From an uncultured cyanobacterium (GTDB taxonomy: Bacteria > Cyanobacteriota > Cyanobacteriia > Cyanobacteriales > Geitlerinemataceae), in NCBI GenBank assembly GCA_937121005.1, contig CAKZKB010000688.1, positions 1 to 13,338 of the forward strand: 13,338 bases of DNA, written 5' to 3'. The position numbers were made by a program, and so were the translations under genes. The notes under the pieces are model-generated. The model had not been told where the DNA came from. It was given only the letters and a program-made list of their open reading frames with translations, and did no database searches. Below are positions 1 through 7,149 of this stretch, one piece after another (within the stretch, counting starts at the first letter, position 1; each line of letters starts with the position of its first letter).

Positions 1-2254
1 CGCCGGAACCTGGGACGAAACCACCAATCGCCTACCCGGCCGCGATACTTTTTCCGAGTTAGTTGAGTTTCTAAAATCGGGGACGCGACAAGGGTTGCTC
101 GGCTCGGAACTGACTGACAAAATCGATCGCATCGCCGAAGAAATGCGTAAGAAACGCAAGTCTCAAAGTTCGGGGCCACTGTCGCGAGCCTTGCAAAGCA
201 GTTTCCACAGTCTCAGTGGTATCGTGATGGGACGCACGGATCTCTCCGATCTCGATGCCCAAACCATCATCGACCAACTCGAACAACTCAAAGGCTATTT
301 TGGCGAACAAAGCCAAAAAATTGCCGACCTGACCAGCAGCGAGCGGCCGAGTTACGAACCCCTGCGATCGGACATCGAAAACTACCTACGGACTGCCTAT
401 CCCTGGCGGTTAAAATCGGCACATCTCAATACCGAGTTTCGCGATCTACTCTACGATCCCGATGCCGACCCGGAATCGATCGTCATCGAACTAGAGCAGT
501 GGAATCGGGGCGATTTCTCTCGTATCTTCCAGGATCGGGGTCTGTTTACTCAAAGCGAAATTCGCAGCATTTCCCTAAACCTAGAAAACATTCGCCGAGA
601 AGTTTTAGGCATTGCCCGATCGGCCTACGAACTCGAACGCGCCACCGAACTGCTAGCGGATACGGAACGCTATATTTTAGCCATTCCCAAACAGCAACTC
701 GTCCCGGAAAAACTCTGGTCGGAAATGAAACCGCGCTGGGAAGATGCCAACGCCAGCACCGAAGAGTTGAAAAATCGCTTGCTGCAACTCGATCGCGCCT
801 TTTTCGATCGCATTCTCAACGCGCGTCCCGATCTCAATTCCGTCGAAGCCAATGCTGTCGCTAACGAACTCGAAAGTATCCGCGATCGCGTCATTGCCGA
901 AGCCATTGAAACGGGCGGTCAAGCGCGGGGTAAAATTGAAAACCAATGGCACAAACTGCAAGCCTACTTGCGCGACACGGGTAAAGCCGAACTGAACCCG
1001 AAAGCGATCGAGCGCGAACTGAAATTGTTGCTCGACGATCCCCAACAAGGCGTATCTGCATTGCGCCACCGTGCCTCTCGCTTCGATCGCGATACGTTGG
1101 TAAAATTACTCTCCCAACGTCAAGACTTGAGCCGCGATCGAATTGAAGATATACTCGATCGCGTGGAATCGCGCTGGACTCAGGTACGCTACGCGCCCCA
1201 AGCGCTGGCCGGAGAAGCGAAGGTTCGCTACGACGATGCCATGTCCTCGATCGCCGACTATCTGCGCGGTACAGACAAGGCCGAACTGAACCCAGATGGC
1301 ATCAAGCGCGACATTAGCTTGCTGTTTGAGGAACCTAAAAGCGGAATGCGGGCCGTGCGCCAGCGTTTGGCAAGCGTCGATCGCGATACGTTGGTACAAT
1401 TGCTGGCCCAACGCGACGATCTCAGCGAAGAAGAGGTCAACCGCGTCATCGATGACGTACTCGACACCCTGCGCGAAATCGCTCGCACCCCGCGCCGTCT
1501 GGCGTTGCGGGCCAAAGCGCAAGCCTACGAGTTCAAAGATAACCTGGCTGACTACCTTCGCAGTACCGAGAAAGAGGAACTCGATCCTGAAGGGATCCGC
1601 CGCGACTTGGAACTGTTGGTGAACGATCCCCGCGCCGGAACCGAAAGCATCGTCGATCGCCTTTCGGAGTTCGATCGCGAGACCTTCGTGCAACTGCTGG
1701 CCCAACGGGACGACATGAGCCAAGCGGAAGCCGAACAGGTGGTCGATCGCATTTTAGCAGTCCGCGATCGGATTGTGGCTCGCATCGAACAAGTGAAGCT
1801 GAAAGTAGAAGCGGTTATCGATCGCATTTTGGCCAAAATCCGCGACTACCTCAACGGTTTGGAGCGTCCCGAACTCAATTACGATGGCATCAAACGGGAT
1901 CTCTACGTTTTGTTTGACGATCCCAATGCTGGCTTTGAAGCGATTCGCGATCGCTTATCTCAGGTCGATCGCGACACCTTAGTCGCAGTTTTGAGTTCTC
2001 GCGAGGATATTTCTCGTGCCGATGCCGATCGGATTATTGGCCGGGTAGAATTGACCCGCGATCGGGTTTTACAAAAAGCCGAACGCCTGCAAGTGGAGGC
2101 TCAAAAACGCATCGAACAGATGCACTACGAAGCCCAAAAACGCATGGAAGCAACCCGCAAAGCGGCTGCTGCTGCGGCTTGGTGGTTGTTCCTCACCGCT
2201 ACCATTTCGGGAGCCACCGCCGCCCTGGGTGGAGCCGTTGGCGTGGTCTCGTAA
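1..2254 (+). CDS. Large repeat-containing, C-terminally membrane-anchored protein (5' partial)
   Basis: I do not recognise a named family. The frame is open from the first bases of the window, so the gene starts upstream. The TTG at 95 is only the first start-like codon inside the window and is unlikely to be the real start. Counting from that TTG, six tandem units of about 98 residues begin near residues 94, 190, 288, 386, 484 and 582. The last four are well conserved, around a core of YLR, ELNP, GIKRDL, DRDTLV and QRDDLS. Possible remains of another unit lie near residues 46-65. The units are highly charged and predicted helical. A tail rich in Ala, Glu and Lys (about 660-690) leads to a hydrophobic segment (about 690-719, with AWWLFLTATISG) that probably anchors the protein in a membrane. 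A scaffold or interaction role is plausible from the architecture, but the function is unknown. A palindromic hairpin with a short T run follows the stop. Confidence 0.85.
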   Translation, partial: AGTWDETTNRLPGRDTFSELVEFLKSGTRQGLLGSELTDKIDRIAEEMRKKRKSQSSGPLSRALQSSFHSLSGIVMGRTDLSDLDAQTIIDQLEQLKGYFGEQSQKIADLTSSERPSYEPLRSDIENYLRTAYPWRLKSAHLNTEFRDLLYDPDADPESIVIELEQWNRGDFSRIFQDRGLFTQSEIRSISLNLENIRREVLGIARSAYELERATELLADTERYILAIPKQQLVPEKLWSEMKPRWEDANASTEELKNRLLQLDRAFFDRILNARPDLNSVEANAVANELESIRDRVIAEAIETGGQARGKIENQWHKLQAYLRDTGKAELNPKAIERELKLLLDDPQQGVSALRHRASRFDRDTLVKLLSQRQDLSRDRIEDILDRVESRWTQVRYAPQALAGEAKVRYDDAMSSIADYLRGTDKAELNPDGIKRDISLLFEEPKSGMRAVRQRLASVDRDTLVQLLAQRDDLSEEEVNRVIDDVLDTLREIARTPRRLALRAKAQAYEFKDNLADYLRSTEKEELDPEGIRRDLELLVNDPRAGTESIVDRLSEFDRETFVQLLAQRDDMSQAEAEQVVDRILAVRDRIVARIEQVKLKVEAVIDRILAKIRDYLNGLERPELNYDGIKRDLYVLFDDPNAGFEAIRDRLSQVDRDTLVAVLSSREDISRADADRIIGRVELTRDRVLQKAERLQVEAQKRIEQMHYEAQKRMEATRKAAAAAAWWLFLTATISGATAALGGAVGVVS
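374..2131 (+). repeat. Six in-frame tandem repeats of about 98 codons
   Basis: Unit starts, aligned on the Y-L-R motif, fall at 374, 662, 956, 1250, 1544 and 1838. The spacing is 288 bp once and then 294 bp four times. The last four units are clearly alike in protein and partly in DNA: the sequence around TCGATCGCGATACGTTGGTA recurs in units 3 and 4. The first two have drifted but keep the length and the hydrophobic pattern. The exact 294-bp period without indels indicates duplication of a structural unit under length constraint. Confidence 0.85.
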
Positions 2255-2278
2255 CCGTCAATAAAAATCCAAATGTAG

Positions 2279-2297
2279 GGGCAAATGGCATTTGCCC
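2279..2297. repeat. GTAGGGGC-type palindrome, first copy
   Basis: GGGCAAATG, one G, then CATTTGCCC: 9-bp perfect arms around a single base. It is preceded by GTAG, so it opens with the same GTAGGGGC as the element 27 bp downstream. The core sequence differs but is again self-complementary. Such GTAGGGGC hairpins are common between cyanobacterial genes. Confidence 0.75.
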
Positions 2298-2305
2298 AAC
2301 CCAAC

Positions 2306-2340
2306 GTAGGGGCGATTCGCGAATCGCCCCTACAATTTTT
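2306..2340 (+). terminator. 28-bp perfect palindrome followed by a T run; probable terminator of the repeat-protein gene
   Basis: GTAGGGGCGATTCG (2306-2319) is followed directly by its exact reverse complement (2320-2333), then AATTTTT. It lies about 50 bp after the stop of the large + strand gene. The hairpin plus T run could terminate that transcript. The palindrome is also a dispersed cyanobacterial repeat type, so termination is an inference. Confidence 0.6.
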
Positions 2341-2348
2341 GTAAATGG

Positions 2349-2354
2349 TATAAT
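2349..2354 (+). promoter_or_regulatory. Putative -10 box of the first Uma2 gene
   Basis: TATAAT lies 30 bp before the chosen ATG at 2379. No convincing -35 hexamer is visible about 17 bp upstream. The box lies just before the in-frame ATG at 2355, so a transcript from here would probably start downstream of that codon. This favours the ATG at 2379. Confidence 0.45.
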
Positions 2355-2378
2355 ATGAGGTCTGGAGGTGTCTGTCAC

Positions 2379-3023
2379 ATGGTACAAACAACAACGTCCC
2401 CAACCCAAACCCTTCCCATTCTAGAAAGCGGCGATCGTCTCAGTCGGGCAGAATTTGAACGTCGCTATGCCCTCGTGCCCGCCAATATTAATGCCGAACT
2501 CATTGAAGGAGTTGTCTACGTGGCTGCTGCGTTGCGATACAACCGACACGGACGACCTCATAGTTTAATTATGGGATGGTTGATGACCTACGAAGCCGCA
2601 AGATCGGGAGTGGAAGTCGCAGATAATACCACTGTTCGCTTAGACGACAACAACGAACCCCAACCCGACGCTATTTTGCGAGTTAACGAAAACAATGGCG
2701 GACAATCTCGCATTAGCGAAGACGACTATATTGAAGGCGCGCCGGAATTGATTGTCGAGATTGCATCGAGTAGCGCCTCTTACGATTTACACGACAAACT
2801 CATCGCCTACCAACGCAATGGCGTTCGCGAATATTTGGTGTGGTTGGTAGAAGAAAATGAGTTTCGCTGGTACGTTCTTGATGGAGGAAAATACCGCCAA
2901 CAAGAACCCGATCGCGACTTGTTAAGCAGTCCCTTTTTCCCTGGGTTGCGATTGGATATTTCCGCATTGCTGGCGGGGGATATAGCGAAAGTGTTGTTTG
3001 TATTGCAATCTGGGTTAAAATAA
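2379..3023 (+). CDS. Uma2 family (DUF820) PD-(D/E)XK nuclease-fold protein, copy A
   Basis: This 214-residue protein matches the Uma2/DUF820 family, which is greatly expanded in cyanobacteria and has a restriction-endonuclease-like fold. Its cellular role is unresolved. Candidate active-site residues are D97 (in EPQPDAIL), E127 (in ELIVEIASSS) and K140 (in LHDKLIAY), followed by the family signature GVREYLVW. I chose the ATG at 2379 over 2355 for three reasons: GGAGG lies 10 bp upstream, a TATAAT box lies between the candidates' upstream regions, and the neighbouring paralogue begins with the same MVQTTTSP. The protein is about 88% identical, without gaps, to the next gene. All three visible catalytic positions are intact, so it looks functional. 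Confidence 0.88.
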   Translation: MVQTTTSPTQTLPILESGDRLSRAEFERRYALVPANINAELIEGVVYVAAALRYNRHGRPHSLIMGWLMTYEAARSGVEVADNTTVRLDDNNEPQPDAILRVNENNGGQSRISEDDYIEGAPELIVEIASSSASYDLHDKLIAYQRNGVREYLVWLVEENEFRWYVLDGGKYRQQEPDRDLLSSPFFPGLRLDISALLAGDIAKVLFVLQSGLK

Positions 3024-3073
3024 GCGATAATATCAGATACGGAAGCAGGTTGACTGACAAAAGCCCTGAAATC

Positions 3074-3153
3074 TCGTAGGTTGGGTATCGTTCCTCTACC
3101 CAACGCCATCAATGCACGGTTGTTGGGTTTTCATGCTTCAACCCAACCTACGA
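3074..3153. repeat. 80-bp nested inverted-repeat element (GTAGGTTGGGT type)
   Basis: Outer arms TCGTAGGTTGGGT (3074-3086) and ACCCAACCTACGA (3141-3153) are perfect 13-bp inverted repeats. Inside are two smaller hairpins: GTTGGGTA (3080-3087) with TACCCAAC (3097-3104), and GTTGGGTT (3122-3129) with AACCCAAC (3140-3147). The DNA or RNA could fold as one long stem or as two hairpins. GTAGGTTGGGT repeats are widespread between cyanobacterial genes and resemble small non-autonomous elements. No transposase gene is present, and target-site duplications are not obvious. Confidence 0.75.
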
Positions 3154-3195
3154 ATCTTCCTTTGTTCGTTGATGCGTTGAAAAGGTGTCTGTTAC

Positions 3196-3843
3196 ATGGT
3201 ACAAACAACAACTTCCCCAATCCGAACCTTGCCCATTCTAGAAAGCGGCGATCGCCTCAGTCGGGCAGAATTCGAGCGTCGCTATGCCCTCGTGCCCGAC
3301 AATATTAACGCCGAACTCATTGAAGGAGTTGTCTACGTGGCTGCTGCGTTGCGATACAACCGACACGGAGTACCTCATAGCTTAATAATAATCTGGCTAG
3401 GAACTTACGGAACCCTAACTTCAGGGGTGCAAGTGGCAGATAACGCTACCGTTCGCTTAGATGACAAAAACGAACCCCAACCTGATGTCCTTTTGCGAGT
3501 TGAGGAAAACTATGGCGGACAATCTCGCATTAGCGAAGATGACTATGTTGAAGGTGCACCGGAATTGATTGTCGAGATTGCATCGAGTAGCGCCTCTTAC
3601 GATTTGCACGATAAACTTATCGCCTATCAGCGCAATGGCGTTCGCGAATATTTAGTCTGGTTGGTAGAAGAAAATGAGTTTCGCTGGTACGTTCTTGAAA
3701 AAGGAACCTACCGCCAACAAGAACCCGATCGCGACTTGTTAAGCAGTCCGTTTTTTCCTGGGTTGCGCTTGGATGTTTCCGCACTGCTGGCAGGGGATAT
3801 GGCAAAAGTCTTGTCAGTGTTGCAATCTGGGTTACAATCGTAA
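3196..3843 (+). CDS. Uma2 family (DUF820) PD-(D/E)XK nuclease-fold protein, copy B
   Basis: This 215-residue tandem paralogue of the preceding gene keeps the same candidate residues: D97, E127 and K140. The start ATG has AAAGGTG a few bases upstream and begins MVQTTTSP like copy A. The offset between copies is 817 bp throughout, with no indels until the last codons (SGLK in A, SGLQS in B). Differences cluster in residues 59-106, where many codons differ at all positions, while 107-165 are almost identical. This pattern suggests partial gene conversion or selection on one surface. The gene ends 17 bp from the convergent PAP gene. No separate promoter is obvious, so it may depend on the upstream copy's transcript or on a weak promoter in the repeat-bearing gap. 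Confidence 0.88.
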   Translation: MVQTTTSPIRTLPILESGDRLSRAEFERRYALVPDNINAELIEGVVYVAAALRYNRHGVPHSLIIIWLGTYGTLTSGVQVADNATVRLDDKNEPQPDVLLRVEENYGGQSRISEDDYVEGAPELIVEIASSSASYDLHDKLIAYQRNGVREYLVWLVEENEFRWYVLEKGTYRQQEPDRDLLSSPFFPGLRLDVSALLAGDMAKVLSVLQSGLQS

Positions 3844-3860
3844 CAGCAAACCGCGATCGC

Positions 3861-4445
3861 CTATTTGGTTAGCACGAAAACGCTACCGCGATTGCCTCGT
3901 CCAATACGCAAATCGCTGTCGAGATAGGTGGTATCGAGCCAGCCTTGCTGCTGTCCTTCGGGGATGGCAAAATCGAGGGGTGGGTAGTTTTTTCCGGCTT
4001 CAATTTCGGCGATGAGTCGAGCGGGAGTGCTATAATCAATTAAGCGTTGGGAGGCGATAATACTGCGATCGAACTTCACTTCTACCCGGCGGTTCGATAC
4101 GGCTTCAAACCGCGCTGTCACGCTGACGATCCCATCTAAATAGGGAAGACTTTGCACTTCAGCAATGTTGTAGATCCTTGCATCTTTGGGACGCACGCAT
4201 TGATAGACTTGTCCCAAGCGGACAAACGGCGGTTTTTCGATGCCTAAAATGCCGTTGCTAGTGGTATAAAGCAGTCGCCAATCGCCTTCGAGGAGATCTT
4301 TGGCTTCTAAGGGGTTGGGAGTCGGGTTGTAGTCTTCGACTCGAGCGATCGCGGCTAAAATGGCGCGTCGATCGACTTCAGTGGAGACTAAACCGCGATT
4401 CTGTCCGGCGATCGCTCTGAGTAGCGTATCTTTTCCGATCGTCAT
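3861..4445 (-). CDS. PAP/fibrillin family protein (plastid-lipid-associated protein homologue)
   Basis: This 194-residue protein is a full-length cyanobacterial PAP/fibrillin member. Typical blocks are LEGDWRLLYTTSNGILGIE (about 52-70), YQCVRPKDARIYNIAEV (81-97) and the C-terminal WLDTTYLDSDLRIGRGN (169-185) leading to GSVFVLTK. Fibrillins are lipocalin-like proteins that bind lipids or isoprenoids at thylakoids and lipid droplets. Cyanobacterial members are linked to photoprotection and thylakoid lipid homeostasis (family knowledge). There is no signal peptide or membrane segment. The ATG at 4445 has a strong GAGGAG 8 bp upstream, which overlaps the stop codon of the glycosyltransferase gene. 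The two genes are separated by only 12 bp and are probably one operon. Confidence 0.93.
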   Translation of the reverse strand: MTIGKDTLLRAIAGQNRGLVSTEVDRRAILAAIARVEDYNPTPNPLEAKDLLEGDWRLLYTTSNGILGIEKPPFVRLGQVYQCVRPKDARIYNIAEVQSLPYLDGIVSVTARFEAVSNRRVEVKFDRSIIASQRLIDYSTPARLIAEIEAGKNYPPLDFAIPEGQQQGWLDTTYLDSDLRIGRGNRGSVFVLTK

Positions 4446-4453
4446 GTTGCCCT

Positions 4454-4459
4454 CTCCTC
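4454..4459 (-). promoter_or_regulatory. Shine-Dalgarno of the PAP gene overlapping the upstream stop codon
   Basis: On the minus strand GAGGAG ends 8 bases before the PAP ATG. Its first bases are part of the TGA of the glycosyltransferase gene (4458-4460). This arrangement supports translational coupling within one transcript. Confidence 0.7.
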
Positions 4460-6143
4460 AAACATACCGCACTACTTTTAGGATATCAAACTTCACTAAA
4501 TAAACCAACGTGCGATCGAAGATTGCATTAGGGATGCGATCGCTGCTGGCGAACTGGCGACGCAGTTCCCCTACTGATATTTTACCTGCTGTGGCGATCG
4601 CTTGTATAACCGGAGCGAGCAATTCGTCTTTGAGATAGCGATCGCGATCGACAACATTCATCCACAATTGAGCTATTTTCCGCATCCCTTCTGGGTTGCC
4701 ATTCGTTCCCAAACTCAAGACAATGCGATCGTGTAAAACATGAGTTGGATAGTTAGAAAACAGTCGAAATAAATCTTGATTGAGAGGATTCTCTGGGGAT
4801 TTCTCAGCCAATGGAGCCGCCATCGGTGCAGTGGATCGCAACACTGCTAGTTCGTGCCACAAGGCTTCGTAAGCAGCGACAACGACTTTCCAATCGAAGG
4901 TTTCTCGGGCTCGCCGTCGTCCGTTTTCGCCCATTTTCTGGCGCATTTCGGGATGGTTTGCTAGCTGGGAAATGGCACTAGCGCACGCATCGATATCGAT
5001 GGCGGTTTCTAATGCAGGCAAACCGATATACTTGCCGTAGGGAATGGCATCAGCAGCAAATTGAGCCGCGAGATCCTCACCGCATCCAGCCGGAGAAAAT
5101 AGGGTGGGAATTCGGAAGCCATCAACGCGATCGCGGACAGTTTCTTTGTAGCCATTCCAGTCAGAAACCACCGTTGGCAACCCCGCCGCCATCGCTTCAA
5201 CGGGGGTTAAACCAAAGGTTTCTTGAACGTTATCCGATAGAGAAATAAAAATATCGGAAGCACACCAAATATTGCGGCGAATATCGGGTTTGCGTCCGTC
5301 TAAAAAAATGGTTGTCACCGACGGACAAAACAGTTGCGCTCCCTTTTGAAAAGATTCTTCTTCGCCTTTGGTTTCAAACCATCCCGCCTGAATGAGATAT
5401 AAAGGCGATCGCGTTTGTTGGGCGGCGCGTTCTAGGGCTAAATACATGGGGACGGGATGGGCTTTGGCATACGCAACTAAACGTCCCACAAAAAGTACCG
5501 CGATCGCGCCAATGGGAATGTTGAGATCTTGGCGAAGGCGAGCCCGAATTTGCTGCGCCTCTTCACCTTGAGGAAAAAAGTCGCAGTCTACCCCCAAAGG
5601 GATAACGGGTAACTGAATGTCGATGGAGGGACGAGATCCGATGCGTTGGGCTAAATACTCGCACCAGTCATCTAACACGCGATCGAAGGTTTCTTTAACC
5701 GCATTGGAGGTACAAATTACCGCGTCCCAAGGCTGCAACGGCGCGATCGCCAACTCGCCGATCGCGTTCATCACAGATTTTGTTGCAGTGGTATGTGTCA
5801 CCCCACAAAAACTATACGATCGCTGGTCGAAAAACCGTCGCTGCCATGCCAAATGTCCGCAACCGGGAGCAGGGTAAAATAGAGTCCCCGCTTGGTTGAG
5901 GTTGGGGGGATGGTTTGTCGATAACCATTGGAGATCGCGGGGACGTTCCAGCCAAGGACGAACGCGATCGCAAAACTCTTCAAAGCCTGCTTGTTGCTCG
6001 GTATAGCAGTATAATGTTTGTGCTTGTCCGTAGCGAACCAGTCCTTTTAGGAAGCCTTCACCCGCCGCTTGGCGACCTAGCAACCGCGTTCCGGCGGTGC
6101 TATATCCTTCACTCACGTAAAAAATGGCGGCGGTGGTTCCCAT
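4458..6143 (-). CDS. GT4-family glycosyltransferase with C-terminal extension
   Basis: This 561-residue GT-B fold glycosyltransferase transfers a sugar from a nucleotide-sugar donor; the acceptor is unknown. The C-terminal Rossmann half has LFVGRLV (217-223), LYLIQAGW (248-255) and the GT4 EX7E signature in QETFGLTPVEAMAAG, with E308 and E316, which contact the donor in this clan. The N-terminal half includes a GTRLLGRQAAGEGFL stretch near 18-32. Beyond the usual GT4 end at about 435, a 120-residue extension follows. Its last part (about 520-561) has the spacing of a small winged-helix domain, but this is uncertain. The start ATG has AGGA about 11 bases upstream. The gene is probably co-transcribed with the PAP gene 12 bp downstream. 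No transmembrane segment is seen, so it is cytoplasmic or peripheral. Confidence 0.85.
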   Translation of the reverse strand: MGTTAAIFYVSEGYSTAGTRLLGRQAAGEGFLKGLVRYGQAQTLYCYTEQQAGFEEFCDRVRPWLERPRDLQWLSTNHPPNLNQAGTLFYPAPGCGHLAWQRRFFDQRSYSFCGVTHTTATKSVMNAIGELAIAPLQPWDAVICTSNAVKETFDRVLDDWCEYLAQRIGSRPSIDIQLPVIPLGVDCDFFPQGEEAQQIRARLRQDLNIPIGAIAVLFVGRLVAYAKAHPVPMYLALERAAQQTRSPLYLIQAGWFETKGEEESFQKGAQLFCPSVTTIFLDGRKPDIRRNIWCASDIFISLSDNVQETFGLTPVEAMAAGLPTVVSDWNGYKETVRDRVDGFRIPTLFSPAGCGEDLAAQFAADAIPYGKYIGLPALETAIDIDACASAISQLANHPEMRQKMGENGRRRARETFDWKVVVAAYEALWHELAVLRSTAPMAAPLAEKSPENPLNQDLFRLFSNYPTHVLHDRIVLSLGTNGNPEGMRKIAQLWMNVVDRDRYLKDELLAPVIQAIATAGKISVGELRRQFASSDRIPNAIFDRTLVYLVKFDILKVVRYV

Positions 6144-6218
6144 GAAAAACAGTTCCTAAACAATTGGACTTCAGGTTAATGGTAATATATTCTGTCCCCT
6201 TGTTCCCTCTCGATCTTC

Positions 6219-7031
6219 TCAGGGCTCGTCAATGTTGATGTTATTGGCTCGCAGCAAGGCTTCGAGGCGTTCTACCCGTTGCCGTTCCGCTTCTTTTTCC
6301 TGCAATGCTCGTTCTTTTTCCTGCAATGCTCGTTCTTTTTCCTGTAATGCTCGTTCTTTTTCCTGTTGAGCCCGTGCCGCCTCTTCCTCTGGAGTGGGGA
6401 TCCACTCGAGGTCAGCATCGTAAAAACGCAGCCAAGGACGATCGACTCCTTCATAGTTTCCTCGCCACAATCCCAATCCCAATCCCAGTTCTTCGAGCCA
6501 CAAGCGGTTCTCCGGTAGGGCTAACTCCCGATAGCGATCGCCCTCTAAATGAAAGACTCGAAAATTCTTGTCTTGGCGGTTGTAAACCACGTAGTACGGC
6601 ACTTTCAAAATTTGCTCGTACACTTCCCATTTTGTGGGATTTCCATCCTCATCAGATTCAGTTTGCCCCAGATCTTGAGCTTGGGTACTCGGAGACAATA
6701 ACTCGACAACAATGAAAGGCGTGACTCCTTCTTGCCAAATCACATAGCTCAACCGTAACTCTCGATCTTCGTAGAGTCGAGGTACGCCGACGACTCCAAA
6801 CCAATCGGGACGTTTGTAGCGTCGCGTATTGTTTTCATCGTAATAGACATTCAGATCCATGGCTGAGAAAACGCGATCGCGCTGGTAAGTACGCGGTACG
6901 AAGGTAAGTCGCAGGAGTTCGGCTTGAACAGGATGAAATTGGTCGGGCAAACCGGGTTCTCCTACTTCTTCACTGGGCAAGTCGTACATGGTGGGCAGGG
7001 TTTTCTGCCGGGGATAGAACAGGTTAACCAT
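6219..7031 (-). CDS. Uma2 family protein with C-terminal heptad coiled coil
   Basis: This 270-residue Uma2/DUF820 protein is divergent from the two tandem copies on the other strand. Candidate catalytic residues are D76 (RYKRPDWFGV), E110 (FIVVELLSPS) and K134 (NPTKWEVYEQI). A loop of about 15 residues is inserted between the E and K motifs. Residues 215-261 form a highly charged coiled coil built on QEKERAL heptads, which may mediate oligomerisation. The frame can be extended to a TTG at 7085 or an ATG at 7073. I prefer the ATG at 7031, because GAGGTG sits just before it, a TATAAT box at 7074-7079 places the transcript start downstream of the other candidates, and the resulting N-terminus MVNLFYPRQKTLPTMYDLPS looks natural. 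The gap to the glycosyltransferase is about 75 bp. Confidence 0.85.
   Translation of the reverse strand: MVNLFYPRQKTLPTMYDLPSEEVGEPGLPDQFHPVQAELLRLTFVPRTYQRDRVFSAMDLNVYYDENNTRRYKRPDWFGVVGVPRLYEDRELRLSYVIWQEGVTPFIVVELLSPSTQAQDLGQTESDEDGNPTKWEVYEQILKVPYYVVYNRQDKNFRVFHLEGDRYRELALPENRLWLEELGLGLGLWRGNYEGVDRPWLRFYDADLEWIPTPEEEAARAQQEKERALQEKERALQEKERALQEKEAERQRVERLEALLRANNINIDEP
6293..6367 (-). repeat. 21-bp tandem repeat encoding QEKERAL heptads
   Basis: Three near-identical 21-bp units (6293-6313, 6314-6334, 6335-6355) are followed by a partial fourth (from 6356). The unit on the + strand is CTTTTTCCTGCAATGCTCGT plus T, with one C-to-T change in the third. The period equals seven codons, so slippage adds or removes one coiled-coil heptad without a frameshift. 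Confidence 0.9.
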
Positions 7032-7073
7032 ATCGCACCTCAAATTATCGCGGGTTTCAATATCAATTTCCAT

Positions 7074-7079
7074 ATTATA
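7074..7079 (-). promoter_or_regulatory. Putative -10 box of the third Uma2 gene
   Basis: The minus strand reads TATAAT, about 43 bases upstream of the chosen ATG at 7031. No good -35 hexamer is apparent. The position would give a short leader and an independent transcript after the restriction-modification gene. Confidence 0.45.
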
Positions 7080-7149
7080 TCCCAAAATGGAATCGAGATC
7101 GACTAAATCTAAAGCCTAATCCAAAGCATATTTAGAAGCGGCGATCGCT

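Larger units (their letters stand above)
2366..3839 (+). repeat. Tandem direct duplication containing the two Uma2 genes
   Basis: Copy 1 spans about 2366-3022 and copy 2 about 3183-3839, at a constant offset of 817 bp. Similarity begins just upstream of the start codons at AGGTGTCTGT and ends at the stop codons. The intergenic sequences are unrelated, so the duplicated unit is essentially the gene plus its ribosome-binding region. Confidence 0.85.

Noticed and set aside
95..97. TTG as the start codon of the large repeat protein
   Set aside because: The same frame is open to the left edge (it reads TWDETTNRLPGRDTFSELVE before it) with protein-like composition, so the gene continues upstream.
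1106..1723. Long minus-strand open frame of 205 codons
   Set aside because: It is antisense to the 98-residue repeat array and echoes its period. Its composition is that of a shadow frame, and no start signal is seen.
2355..2378. Eight-codon N-terminal extension of the first Uma2 gene
   Set aside because: It lies next to the TATAAT box, the GGAGG site falls inside it, and the paralogue starts with MVQTTTSP.
6293..6367. Possible CRISPR-like repeat
   Set aside because: The 21-bp units are contiguous without spacers and encode in-frame heptads of the Uma2 protein.
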